DNA from: Pedobacter polaris
Lineage (GTDB): Bacteria; Bacteroidota; Bacteroidia; Sphingobacteriales; Sphingobacteriaceae
Direction: 5' to 3'
Length of the DNA stretch: 64,000 nucleotides
Assembly: GCF_005116505.1 (NCBI RefSeq)
Contig: NZ_SWBR01000002.1
Location: 1,308,715 to 1,372,714, forward strand
The position numbers were made by a program, and so were the translations under genes. Each line of letters begins with the position of its first letter. Position 1 is the first letter of the stretch. Positions 44,198 to 50,740 of this stretch are shown here, one piece after another. A model generated the notes under the pieces. It ran no database searches, was not told the DNA's origin, and saw only the letters and a list, made by a program, of their open reading frames with translations.

Positions 44198-44772
44198 TAT
44201 TGTTCGTGTTTACTATTGTATTTAACAAGACTACCATCGGGAGCATAGACATACATATCTCCACTAGGATATTGGTTTATCCAAAATTGTAATATATCTT
44301 CCAAATCATAAATATAAAACCTCTTGTATACTGTCTTATCTACAAAGAAAGAATAACCGTATGTTTTCCCTTGGGGATTTTTCATATAGTTCCTTTTTTC
44401 ATACGGCACATATTTAGGTGTAATTATTTTTGTAGCAGTTGATGGACTTGTGTATTTAGTGATGGTAGTTGTGACAGGAATGTAGTTTTTTGTCCTATCA
44501 AAGTCCTTAAGGTCGTTTCTTCCTATTGCCTCCCAATCTGTATTGTCATTTATTTTTGGAGATGTGTATGTAGAACTACCTGTAACTTTCCCCGTATTTG
44601 GATTGTAATTACCCGGATAGGAATAGTTATCGGTTATAGTGTTGTTTGGTGGTGTTCTTTCGTGTGGTTGAACATACGTTCCATTACCCTTATAGTAACC
44701 TTTGACAGATACCTGTGAGTAGGTGGTTGCGCTGATTAGAAGCACAAATAGCATTAATAGAAGATTTCTCAT
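44197..44772 (-). CDS. Passenger secreted protein (191 aa)
   Basis: The signal peptide (about 1-19) ends TTYSQ. The mature start VSVKGYYKGNGTYVQPHERTPPNNTITDNYSYPGNYNPNTGKVTG is a motif I recall from small secreted proteins of Bacteroidota accessory regions, but without an assigned function. The C-terminal half is a mixed domain. It is the first gene of the minus-strand passenger operon. The repeat-flanked candidate RNA switch (44772-44921) ends on the A of its start codon, so its expression could be controlled there. Confidence 0.7.
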   Translation of the reverse strand: MRNLLLMLFVLLISATTYSQVSVKGYYKGNGTYVQPHERTPPNNTITDNYSYPGNYNPNTGKVTGSSTYTSPKINDNTDWEAIGRNDLKDFDRTKNYIPVTTTITKYTSPSTATKIITPKYVPYEKRNYMKNPQGKTYGYSFFVDKTVYKRFYIYDLEDILQFWINQYPSGDMYVYAPDGSLVKYNSKHEQ

Positions 44773-44921
44773 TTGTCGTAATTTGAGTAAAAAAATATGG
44801 CGTGGACTATAATCTCCAGCCTACTCAGGGTTACGACACCCTTCCACGCATAAAGATACAGCCACGCCATGACGGCGTACTTGAACTTTATATTGCGTGG
44901 GCTTCTTTGTCGTAATTTGAG
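44772..44921 (-). ncRNA. Candidate RNA switch: 16-bp direct repeats around a hairpin, ending at a start codon
   Basis: On the minus strand CTCAAATTACGACAAA occurs at 44921-44906 and again at 44787-44772, where its last A is the start-codon A. Between them a 9-bp stem (ATGGCGTGG 44870-44862 with CCACGCCAT 44805-44797) is followed by seven U, and an inner hairpin AGGGT / ACCCT has the octamer TGTCGTAA (44838-44831). That octamer is complementary to TTACGACA in both repeat copies, so it could mask either one. It matches no RNA family I know. Confidence 0.4.
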
Positions 44922-45007
44922 CAAGCAATAAACTCTAGTACAGTATTATAAAATCCTTAAAAGGATTGTCAATCAGTTTTTTAATTCATAAATCAAATAT
45001 AGTAAAA

Positions 45008-45202
45008 ATGAAAATAATTATCGAGTGCAAAAATGCGCCAACAACAGCCAACATCAAAGATGTTTTATTTAATGTTCAAATAGAACAAACAGATGGTTTA
45101 TTAAAGCCAGAAATTTATGGAGAGCTAATTCATAAGCTTAATGAGATTAAAGAGATTATGAACCTAAATCAATCCTTAATTTTTCAGCCAATACATGTAT
45201 AA
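45008..45202 (+). CDS. Passenger small protein of unknown function (64 aa)
   Basis: It runs from the ATG at 45008; an upstream in-frame ATG at 44966 is less likely. The sequence (MKIIIECKNAPTTANIKDV and on to LIHKLNEIKEIMNLNQSLIF) is plausible for a small folded protein. Its end overlaps the convergent zinc-ribbon gene by about 47 bp. No family recognised. Confidence 0.5.
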   Translation: MKIIIECKNAPTTANIKDVLFNVQIEQTDGLLKPEIYGELIHKLNEIKEIMNLNQSLIFQPIHV

Positions 45203-45356
45203 GCTTACCTATATTATAATATTCTGATACACCAACTACGGTTCTACAAGATGCACATCTTATAAACTGCAACTTATAGTTAGAATTTTTAGGTGTTTCA
45301 AGTACTGTTTCAAAGTTACTTGCTTCACATTTTGGGCATTTAGAGGCTAATTGCAT
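45156..45356 (-). CDS. Passenger zinc-ribbon protein (66 aa)
   Basis: It runs from the ATG at 45356; a longer frame reaches 45404. Two CxxC knuckles (SKCPKCEA and IRCASCRT) spaced about 24 residues apart form a rubredoxin-like zinc ribbon. A helical tail follows (YYNIGKLIHVLAEKLRIDLGS). Possibly a nucleic-acid-binding accessory of the element; this is inference. Confidence 0.65.
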   Translation of the reverse strand: MQLASKCPKCEASNFETVLETPKNSNYKLQFIRCASCRTVVGVSEYYNIGKLIHVLAEKLRIDLGS

Positions 45357-45422
45357 AATAATAAGGTTTTTGTTTGAGTTCAAACATACAGGATATTTAA
45401 TCAATTTCCCAACCCTTCAAAT

Positions 45423-45447
45423 GCTCCGTATCTTTGTAAGGCGGAGC
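45423..45447 (+). promoter_or_regulatory. Transposase promoter inside a small inverted repeat
   Basis: TATCTTTG (45429-45436) is a consensus -7 box, with TTTC at 45405-45408 as a weak -33. GCTCCG (45423-45428) and CGGAGC (45442-45447) flank the box, so a hairpin or a bound protein could occlude it. Confidence 0.5.
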
Positions 45448-45462
45448 GATTAGTCAGAATTA

Positions 45463-45492
45463 TTTTACACTAAATTATTTGTATTAGTGTAA
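45463..45492. promoter_or_regulatory. Inverted pair of terminal-repeat inner halves upstream of the transposase
   Basis: TTACACTAA (45465-45473) and TTAGTGTAA (45484-45492) form a perfect 9-bp inverted repeat. TTTTACACTA also forms the inner end of both terminal inverted repeats, so this may be an internal transposase-binding site used for autoregulation. Confidence 0.5.
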
Positions 45493-45530
45493 TTAAATTC
45501 TTAAATTTGAATAAATCAAAACGTAAAAAT

Positions 45531-46472
45531 ATGTTCAACAAAGACTTCAATTCGTTGTTAGACGTTATCAGGCAGTTCTCTACAGAAGAACAATGCATCA
45601 AACATTTAGAGGAACTCTATTGGCAAGGTGTGCCACAAAGTCCATTTGCCGAAAGTAGTAAGGTGTATAAATGTGCCAATGGTAAGTACCGTTGTAAGGA
45701 AAGCAAAAAGTATTTCACGGTAAAGACAGGTACGATGTTCGATAATACAAAAATCGAGTTGCCTAAATGGTTCTGTGCCGTATATTTGGTAATCAATCAC
45801 AAGAAAGGTATTTCATCGGCTCAACTAGCACGAGATTTAGGAAATGTTAGCCAAAAAACAGCGTGGTTTATGTTGATGCGTATTAGAAAAGCGTTTGAGA
45901 TTGAAAATTATAACGAACTTGGTGGAGAGGGACAGATTGTTGAGAGTGATGAAAGTTTTTACGGTGGTCGTAATAAAAACCGCCACGCAGATAAAAAGGT
46001 AAAGAATAGTCAAGGTAGGAGTTTCAAGGATAAGACGGCTATAACGGGTATTGTTGAAAGAGGTGGTAAGTTAACGGCAATAGTAACCTTAAGTACGGGA
46101 GCAGAAGTATTGCAACCAATGATTAAGAAATATGTTGCAAAGGGAAGTGTATTGATTTCAGACGATTGGAAAGGTTATCACGGTTTACATACAGATTACC
46201 ACCAATATATGATTAAAGATACTGCATCGGGCTATAAACACGGTTATGACAGCAGTATAATACACACCAACACGATAGAGGGAAGTTGGAAAATTATGAA
46301 GAACAGTTTAAGGGATATGTATAACAGCGTATCAAGGAAACATCTTCAAAGTTATGTGGATGAATTCGTTTTCAGATACAACACAAAATTAATAGAGAAT
46401 GGTGAGAGGTTTAATTATCTTTTGACAAACTCCGCAGTTAGGACAAAATATAAAGACTTGATGAATGCTTAA
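45531..46472 (+). CDS. IS1595-family transposase (ISXO2-like DDE domain)
   Basis: 313 residues from the ATG at 45531; a TTG at 45507 would add eight residues. The N-terminal part has CxxGKYRCKESKKYFTVKTGTMFDNTKIELPKWFCAVYLV, a zinc-ribbon/helix-turn-helix pattern usual for the family. The catalytic core reads IVESDESFYGG, then SVLISDDWKGY, then NTIEGSWKIMKNSLR, the family's D-D-(N/E)-K arrangement. The protein is intact with no frameshift. The terminal repeats of the element and the 8-bp target duplication fit this enzyme. By eye its codons look slightly less AT-rich than the surrounding chromosome. Confidence 0.95.
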   Translation: MFNKDFNSLLDVIRQFSTEEQCIKHLEELYWQGVPQSPFAESSKVYKCANGKYRCKESKKYFTVKTGTMFDNTKIELPKWFCAVYLVINHKKGISSAQLARDLGNVSQKTAWFMLMRIRKAFEIENYNELGGEGQIVESDESFYGGRNKNRHADKKVKNSQGRSFKDKTAITGIVERGGKLTAIVTLSTGAEVLQPMIKKYVAKGSVLISDDWKGYHGLHTDYHQYMIKDTASGYKHGYDSSIIHTNTIEGSWKIMKNSLRDMYNSVSRKHLQSYVDEFVFRYNTKLIENGERFNYLLTNSAVRTKYKDLMNA

Positions 46473-46725
46473 GATAAAGGAAGAAGATTTACAGAAGTCA
46501 GATGATGTGTTAAAAATACAGTTTGATAATAAGTGGTACTACGATATAAAATCTGTTGCCACTTTTTTAAAGGAGGACTTATCAGGCGTGGAGTCGATAA
46601 AGCTACCCCTGAAAGGAGAATACAAAGAAGTTGCAACGTTGGAGGAAATTGAAAAGGGAAGAAAAGAAGAACCTTTGTCAGAATTCAATCAGGCACTTCT
46701 GAAAATGAAGAAATTTAAGAAATAA
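46465..46725 (+). CDS. Small protein translationally coupled to the transposase (86 aa)
   Basis: Its start (ATGCTTAAG) overlaps the transposase end by 8 bp, so it is made from the same mRNA. It opens MLKIKEEDLQKSDDVLKIQF. The next part, DNKWYYDIKSVATFLKEDLSGVESIKLPLKG, loosely recalls phage antirepressor (Bro-N) proteins. A helical lysine-rich tail follows. It could be an accessory or regulatory factor of transposition. No firm family assignment; a terminator follows at 46731-46754. Confidence 0.65.
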   Translation: MLKIKEEDLQKSDDVLKIQFDNKWYYDIKSVATFLKEDLSGVESIKLPLKGEYKEVATLEEIEKGRKEEPLSEFNQALLKMKKFKK

Positions 46726-46730
46726 AAAAT

Positions 46731-46754
46731 GGGGATATTTGCAGTATCCCCTTT
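46731..46754 (+). terminator. Terminator of the transposase operon
   Basis: The stem GGGGATA / TATCCCC is followed by CTTT, 6 bp after the stop of the 86-residue gene. The T run is short, so strength is uncertain. The next 100 bp to 46852 hold nothing recognisable. Confidence 0.6.
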
Positions 46755-46852
46755 AGCTAACAATAATAAAACTGCAATAATTACCGTTCATCCAGCCATT
46801 TAGGGTATAACAGAAAAACTCTGTGTTCGGATTAAGTATTAACTATCATAAA

Positions 46853-47128
46853 TTAGCGTATTTCGTATCTTTCAAAGCTTCCTAAGTTTTGGAGTCTGTA
46901 AGTTGCAGTTTTAAATCCTAATTTTCCGTCAGTAGATTTATGCAATTCTAGATCTTCTACCAACATAACATCTATTTCTACCTCATCTTCTTGATAGGGT
47001 TTCAAGCCTGTAAAATCTATAGGCTTTATACCGTTTGGTTCCACATATATCAAACGTTTAACGCCTAAAATTTCAATATTAATGTAACCCCTTGTCCCTA
47101 AAAGGCCATAATAAACAGATGTACCCAT
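46853..47128 (-). CDS. Passenger protein of unknown function (91 aa)
   Basis: 91 residues with a beta-rich pattern (GTRGYINIEILGVKRLIYVEPNGIKP... EDEVEIDVMLVEDLELHK... FKTATYRLQNLGSFERYEIR). The start codon overlaps that of the divergent 74-residue gene (CATG at 47126-47129). No family recognised. Confidence 0.55.
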   Translation of the reverse strand: MGTSVYYGLLGTRGYINIEILGVKRLIYVEPNGIKPIDFTGLKPYQEDEVEIDVMLVEDLELHKSTDGKLGFKTATYRLQNLGSFERYEIR

Positions 47129-47351
47129 GAAAGAAATCTATGCTTTTTATAACACACATTCTAAATATACCAAAAACTACGGCTCACACAAGGAAAACTA
47201 TTTAAGATTTTCTATACGTGTTCTTATTGATGTTATATCTTTACCTATTTCTGAACTTATTGAACAATTAGAAAAACAGTATATACAAAATCGAGAAGAC
47301 CAAATTCTAAATTTGGACGGAAAAGAATATTTAATTAGAGTTTTAGTGTAA
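47127..47351 (+). CDS. Passenger small protein whose end lies in the right terminal repeat (74 aa)
   Basis: MKEIYAFYNTHSKYTKNYG is followed by LRFSIRVLIDVISLPISELIEQLEKQY and a terminal DGKEYLIRVLV. The stop codon (47349-47351) is inside the right terminal inverted repeat, so the gene ends with the element. It reads outward and its transcript could enter the host DUF1801 gene. No family recognised. Confidence 0.55.
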   Translation: MKEIYAFYNTHSKYTKNYGSHKENYLRFSIRVLIDVISLPISELIEQLEKQYIQNREDQILNLDGKEYLIRVLV

Positions 47352-47367
47352 AATTGGTATACTTACC
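47344..47367. repeat. Right terminal inverted repeat
   Basis: 24 bp, a perfect reverse complement of 43246-43269, ending GGTATACTTACC. Confidence 0.93.
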
Positions 47368-47375
47368 TAAAATTA
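47368..47375. repeat. Right target-site duplication
   Basis: TAAAATTA, identical to 43238-43245, 8 bp before the start codon of the DUF1801 gene. Confidence 0.9.
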
Positions 47376-47383
47376 TTGATTTC

Positions 47384-47743
47384 ATGAATGCACCAACAAA
47401 TATCGACGAATACATTTCTAGCTTTCCTCATGAAGTAAAAACGATTTTAGAAAAAGTTCGTTCTACAATAAAAAAAGCTGCTCCAGAAGCGGAAGAATCT
47501 ATTAGCTACACAATGCCTGCCTTTAAGTTAAAAGGAAAACCACTAGTTTATTTTGCAGGGTATAAAAGTCATATTGGTTTTTATGCTACACCTACCGGCC
47601 ATGCAGCATTCGAAAAGGACTTATCTGTTTACAAACAAGGTAAAGGATCAGTACAATTCCCATTAGACAAACCAATGCCTTTAGATTTAATAGCTAGGAT
47701 TACGAAATTTAGGGTTGAAGAGACAATAAAAAAGAAAAATTAA
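47384..47743 (+). CDS. DUF1801 / YdhG-like protein
   Basis: 119 residues from the ATG at 47384; upstream in-frame codons would lie in the mobile element. The family opening TNIDEYISSFPHEVKTILEKVRSTIKKAAPEAEESISYTMPAFKLKGKPLVYFAGYKSHIGFY is plain, followed by the typical KGSVQFPLDKPMPLDLI. Function not firmly known; YdhG-like fold. The element's insertion 8 bp upstream must have replaced its native promoter region. Confidence 0.9.
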   Translation: MNAPTNIDEYISSFPHEVKTILEKVRSTIKKAAPEAEESISYTMPAFKLKGKPLVYFAGYKSHIGFYATPTGHAAFEKDLSVYKQGKGSVQFPLDKPMPLDLIARITKFRVEETIKKKN

Positions 47744-47776
47744 ATTACTTATAGACTATCTCAGTTACATGACATT

Positions 47777-48175
47777 ATGGAAATTATCTATAAAACTGAT
47801 ATCACACCCTCAATAACTCAAATAATTGAGTTATATGAAACTTCTGGACTTCCTAGACCAACACATGATGTAGAAAGGATAGAAAAAATGTATAAGAACT
47901 CTGATCTAATTGTAACTGCTTGGGAGGGTGACAATCTTGTGGGAGTTTCTAGAACAATAACAGATTGGGTGTGGTCTAGTTATCTTGCTGATCTTGCTGT
48001 AAGTCCGAATTATAAAAAATCGGGAATTGGTAAAAGAATAATTGAAATAACTAAAGAAAAGTTAGGTGAACAATCTATGGTCTTATTACTTTCGGTTCCA
48101 ACAGCAATGGAATATTATCCAAAAGTGGGCTTTAAAAAAGAGAATAGAGGTTTTATAATTGAAAGAAGCAAATAG
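47777..48175 (+). CDS. GNAT-family N-acetyltransferase
   Basis: 132 residues. The acetyl-CoA site is LADLAVSPNYKKSGIGKRIIEITKEKL (motif A with the KxxGIG turn), preceded by the beta4 strand LVGVSRTITDWVWSSYLADLAV. The end is PTAMEYYPKVGFKKENRGFIIERS. The substrate cannot be read. It follows the DUF1801 gene by 33 bp and converges on pyrD with 8 bp between the stops. Confidence 0.9.
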   Translation: MEIIYKTDITPSITQIIELYETSGLPRPTHDVERIEKMYKNSDLIVTAWEGDNLVGVSRTITDWVWSSYLADLAVSPNYKKSGIGKRIIEITKEKLGEQSMVLLLSVPTAMEYYPKVGFKKENRGFIIERSK

Positions 48176-48183
48176 CCTTGAAA

Positions 48184-49215
48184 CTAGCTAATCAATTCTT
48201 TGCAAATCCTCTTCACTAAACCCGGTCCTTCATAAATAAAGCCAGTATACAACTGTACTAAAACTGCACCAGCTTCAATTTTATCTTTCGCATCTTGCGG
48301 AGAATGTATACCTCCTACCCCTATAATTGGGAATGATTTATTAGACTTTTCTGATAAATAACGAATTACCTCTGTAGAACGCTGGGTTAAGGGCTTACCA
48401 CTTAAACCACCCATTTCGCTTTTAACTTTCTCTTCTGTATACAGTCCGTTTCTGTCTATCGTTGTATTCGTAGCAATTACGCCAGCAATACCAGTTTCTT
48501 GAACAATTTCTACAATATCATCTAATTGTTCATTGGTTAAATCTGGTGCAATTTTTAAAAGAATTGGACGAGAAATATCATTCTTTAGATTACGTTGCTG
48601 TAAAGTATTCAACAATTCTTTTAAAGGTTCTTTTTCTTGTAAAGCTCTTAAACCTGGTGTATTAGGCGAGCTTACATTCACTACAAAATAGTCTACAACA
48701 TCAAATAAACGATCAAAACACTTAATATAGTCGCTTACCGCATCTTCATTAGGAGTGTTTTTATTCTTACCAATATTACCACCAACAACAATATCTGGAT
48801 CTTTATCTTTCAATAATCGCAAACGTTCTGCCATTACATCAACCCCTTTATTGTTAAAACCCATTCTATTGATGATTGCATTATCATCTTGTAGTCTAAA
48901 CATTCTGGGTTTATCGTTACCTGGTTGTGGCAAAGGAGTTACAGTACCCACTTCAATAAAGCCAAAACCTAAATTACTTAAAGCTTCAACATATTCTCCA
49001 TTTTTATCAAAACCTGCGGCTAAACCAACTGGGTTTTTAAATTTTACACCAAAAACTTCTCTTTCTAATCCTTTTAAATGAATATCATAACTACTACGTA
49101 AAATGGTTTTACCTAAAGGAAAATAATCATGAAACCATTTTAATCGTTTTACCACAAAGTGATGTACATTTTCTGGGTCGAACTTAAAAAAAATAGGTTT
49201 GATGATTCGATACAT
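48184..49215 (-). CDS. pyrD: Quinone-dependent dihydroorotate dehydrogenase (class 2)
   Basis: About 343 residues from the ATG at 49215 ([20 protein letters not shown]). A frame open to 49329 would add a non-conserved extension. The N-terminal helical part is the membrane/quinone tunnel of class 2 enzymes. The FMN barrel has [27 protein letters not shown] (with the class 2 catalytic serine) and [33 protein letters not shown]. It oxidises dihydroorotate in pyrimidine synthesis at the inner membrane. Monocistronic here. Confidence 0.96.
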   Translation of the reverse strand: MYRIIKPIFFKFDPENVHHFVVKRLKWFHDYFPLGKTILRSSYDIHLKGLEREVFGVKFKNPVGLAAGFDKNGEYVEALSNLGFGFIEVGTVTPLPQPGNDKPRMFRLQDDNAIINRMGFNNKGVDVMAERLRLLKDKDPDIVVGGNIGKNKNTPNEDAVSDYIKCFDRLFDVVDYFVVNVSSPNTPGLRALQEKEPLKELLNTLQQRNLKNDISRPILLKIAPDLTNEQLDDIVEIVQETGIAGVIATNTTIDRNGLYTEEKVKSEMGGLSGKPLTQRSTEVIRYLSEKSNKSFPIIGVGGIHSPQDAKDKIEAGAVLVQLYTGFIYEGPGLVKRICKELIS

Positions 49216-49376
49216 ACTGCGAAGATAAGTAAAGTGAGCTAAGATGTAAAATGTAAGATGGAAAAGGGGTAAATTTAGAATCAATATTATTCTATTGTTG
49301 AATTGCTTTATTGTTTGGACAAATCGCAATACTCAATATGCACATCTCAATTCCATCTTACATTACATTTTCTTCT

Positions 49377-50027
49377 TTAATACGCTGCAGTAAACTGCTC
49401 TTGATGATGCGCTTCGTTTTCTAATTCATCCGCAATTACAATAGCTAAATCTTCAACTGATAAAATTGAACGACCTTCTTCATTAAATACAGGGCTAGTT
49501 TTACCCAAACGATATTTACCAGTACGACCAATAGTAATTCCTGGGTGCATTTCTATTGCCGGACTAAAAAACAACCAATCTAATTCTGTTTCTTGTTTAA
49601 GGGTATTAAAATAATCTCTAACAGCAGAGGCACCTGGATAAATTTCTGCTGGAAATTGTGGTCCATCAACTAATTGGTTACCATCAATTTGCAAAGTTCC
49701 TGCACCACCAATAAAGATATAGCGCTTAACACCTGATAATTTTACAGCTGATTGAATTGCAGTTGCTCCGGTGATGGTATCATTATAAAGATTTGGATTT
49801 GCCCAACCTGCATTAAATGCACTAACTACTGCATCAGCTCCTTTTAATGTTTCCGCTAACTCTTCAGTATTTAAAACATCAACAGCTACCTTGATTAACT
49901 TTTCATCATCATTTTCAATTTTATCCAAGTTACGAGCAATGGCAACTACCTCATTTCCGCGACTTAATAATTCATTTAAAATGGCTGTTCCCACAAATCC
50001 TGTGGCGCCTAAAATTGCTACTTTCAT
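49377..50027 (-). CDS. NAD(P)-binding Rossmann protein (NmrA/YwnB-like atypical SDR)
   Basis: About 216 residues from the ATG at 50027; an in-frame ATG at 50078 would precede the Rossmann start with a basic stretch. The dinucleotide loop is GATGFVG (7-13), followed by ARNLDK and a ...GGAGTL... strand. It lacks the classical YxxxK of typical SDRs. Probably a redox or quinone-handling enzyme or a regulator. It lies downstream of an Rrf2 gene, and both have the same operator motif upstream. Confidence 0.88.
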   Translation of the reverse strand: MKVAILGATGFVGTAILNELLSRGNEVVAIARNLDKIENDDEKLIKVAVDVLNTEELAETLKGADAVVSAFNAGWANPNLYNDTITGATAIQSAVKLSGVKRYIFIGGAGTLQIDGNQLVDGPQFPAEIYPGASAVRDYFNTLKQETELDWLFFSPAIEMHPGITIGRTGKYRLGKTSPVFNEEGRSILSVEDLAIVIADELENEAHHQEQFTAAY

Positions 50028-50099
50028 TTTTTTAGTATTGCGATGAGCGTATTGCCTTAGGGGACGAATTGCACTCATCTGGTTAAAGATATATGTTAA

Positions 50100-50120
50100 T
50101 TGTAATTAATTTTGTTACAG
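50100..50120. promoter_or_regulatory. Rrf2-type operator upstream of the NAD(P)-binding gene
   Basis: TTGTAAT-N7-GTTACAG has the same layout as the site before the Rrf2 gene (50550-50570). It lies 73 bp before the 50027 start. Confidence 0.55.
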
Positions 50121-50137
50121 TTTAGGCTAAAAAATTT

Positions 50138-50548
50138 TTACTCGAATTTTTTACTGAAATCTGATAAGCTTTGTTTACTCAACTGCTCAATCAGCACTAA
50201 TTCTGTATCATTATATAAATTGTCTAAATGTTCGTTAATGTTTTTTCCAACAGGACATTTTGGATTTGGCGTATTTTTTTGATGGCCCAAAAAAGAAAGC
50301 TGTCTTACACTTTTGTAAACTTCTCCCAGCATAATCTTGTTTGATGAAATAGCTAATGAAGAACCACCATTTTTACCTTCTTTGCTTTGAACAAATCCAT
50401 GTATACGCAGATTTATCAATTCCTTTCTAACTAAAACAGGATTAATATTTATACTACCGGCCAAGTATTCTGACGACAACAATTCGCCCTTAGCTTTATC
50501 TAATAAAGTTAAAATATGCAAAGCGATAGCAAATCTTCCGTTGTTCAT
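50138..50548 (-). CDS. Rrf2-family transcriptional regulator (YwnA-like)
   Basis: About 136 residues from the ATG at 50548; a longer frame reaches 50575. The core is RFAIALHILTLLDKAKGELLSSEYLAGSININPVLVRKELINLRIHGFVQSKEGKNGGSSLA, a typical Rrf2 wHTH with wing. It has a single cysteine (PKCPVGK), so it lacks the three-cysteine Fe-S motif of IscR/NsrR. A matching operator stands before itself and before the next gene, so it probably represses both. Confidence 0.92.
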   Translation of the reverse strand: MNNGRFAIALHILTLLDKAKGELLSSEYLAGSININPVLVRKELINLRIHGFVQSKEGKNGGSSLAISSNKIMLGEVYKSVRQLSFLGHQKNTPNPKCPVGKNINEHLDNLYNDTELVLIEQLSKQSLSDFSKKFE

Positions 50549-50549
50549 T

Positions 50550-50570
50550 CTGTAATTATTTTTATTACAG
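50550..50570. promoter_or_regulatory. Rrf2-type operator, autoregulatory site
   Basis: CTGTAAT-N7-ATTACAG is a perfect palindrome directly upstream of the Rrf2 start codon. Confidence 0.65.
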
Positions 50571-50706
50571 TACAAAGATATAAACTAAGTTTGAAAATCC
50601 AAATTTAGCTTGGCGATTGTCTATTCATTTTCCTTAATTATTTCCCTTACAGTTCCAAACTATTGGTTAAGAGTTATTAAACTATTCCTAAAAGTTTTAA
50701 AAAAGC

Positions 50707-50714
50707 TATCTTTG
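50707..50714 (+). promoter_or_regulatory. -7 promoter box for the AsmA-like gene
   Basis: TATCTTTG, 27 bp upstream of the TTG start at 50741. Its position supports that start. Confidence 0.5.
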
Positions 50715-50740
50715 TAACTAATCTTTTACAACATTTACGA

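Larger units (their letters stand above)
43246..47367 (+). mobile_element. IS1595-family element with passenger genes (4122 bp)
   Basis: It is bounded by perfect 24-bp terminal inverted repeats (43246-43269 and 47344-47367, outer end GGTAAGTATACC) and flanked by the 8-bp direct repeat TAAAATTA. It contains one transposase (45531-46472), a small overlapping companion gene, and about seven other small genes on both strands. A simple IS of this family is about 1 kb, so roughly 3 kb is passenger DNA, as in the passenger-carrying members of IS1595. Intact ends and duplication suggest a recent, possibly active insertion. Confidence 0.92.

Noticed and set aside
44797..44870. Integron attC site or tRNA-like structure in the mobile element
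   Set aside because: No integron core sites (GTTRRRY), no integrase, and no tRNA cloverleaf could be drawn; a leader-type RNA element fits better.
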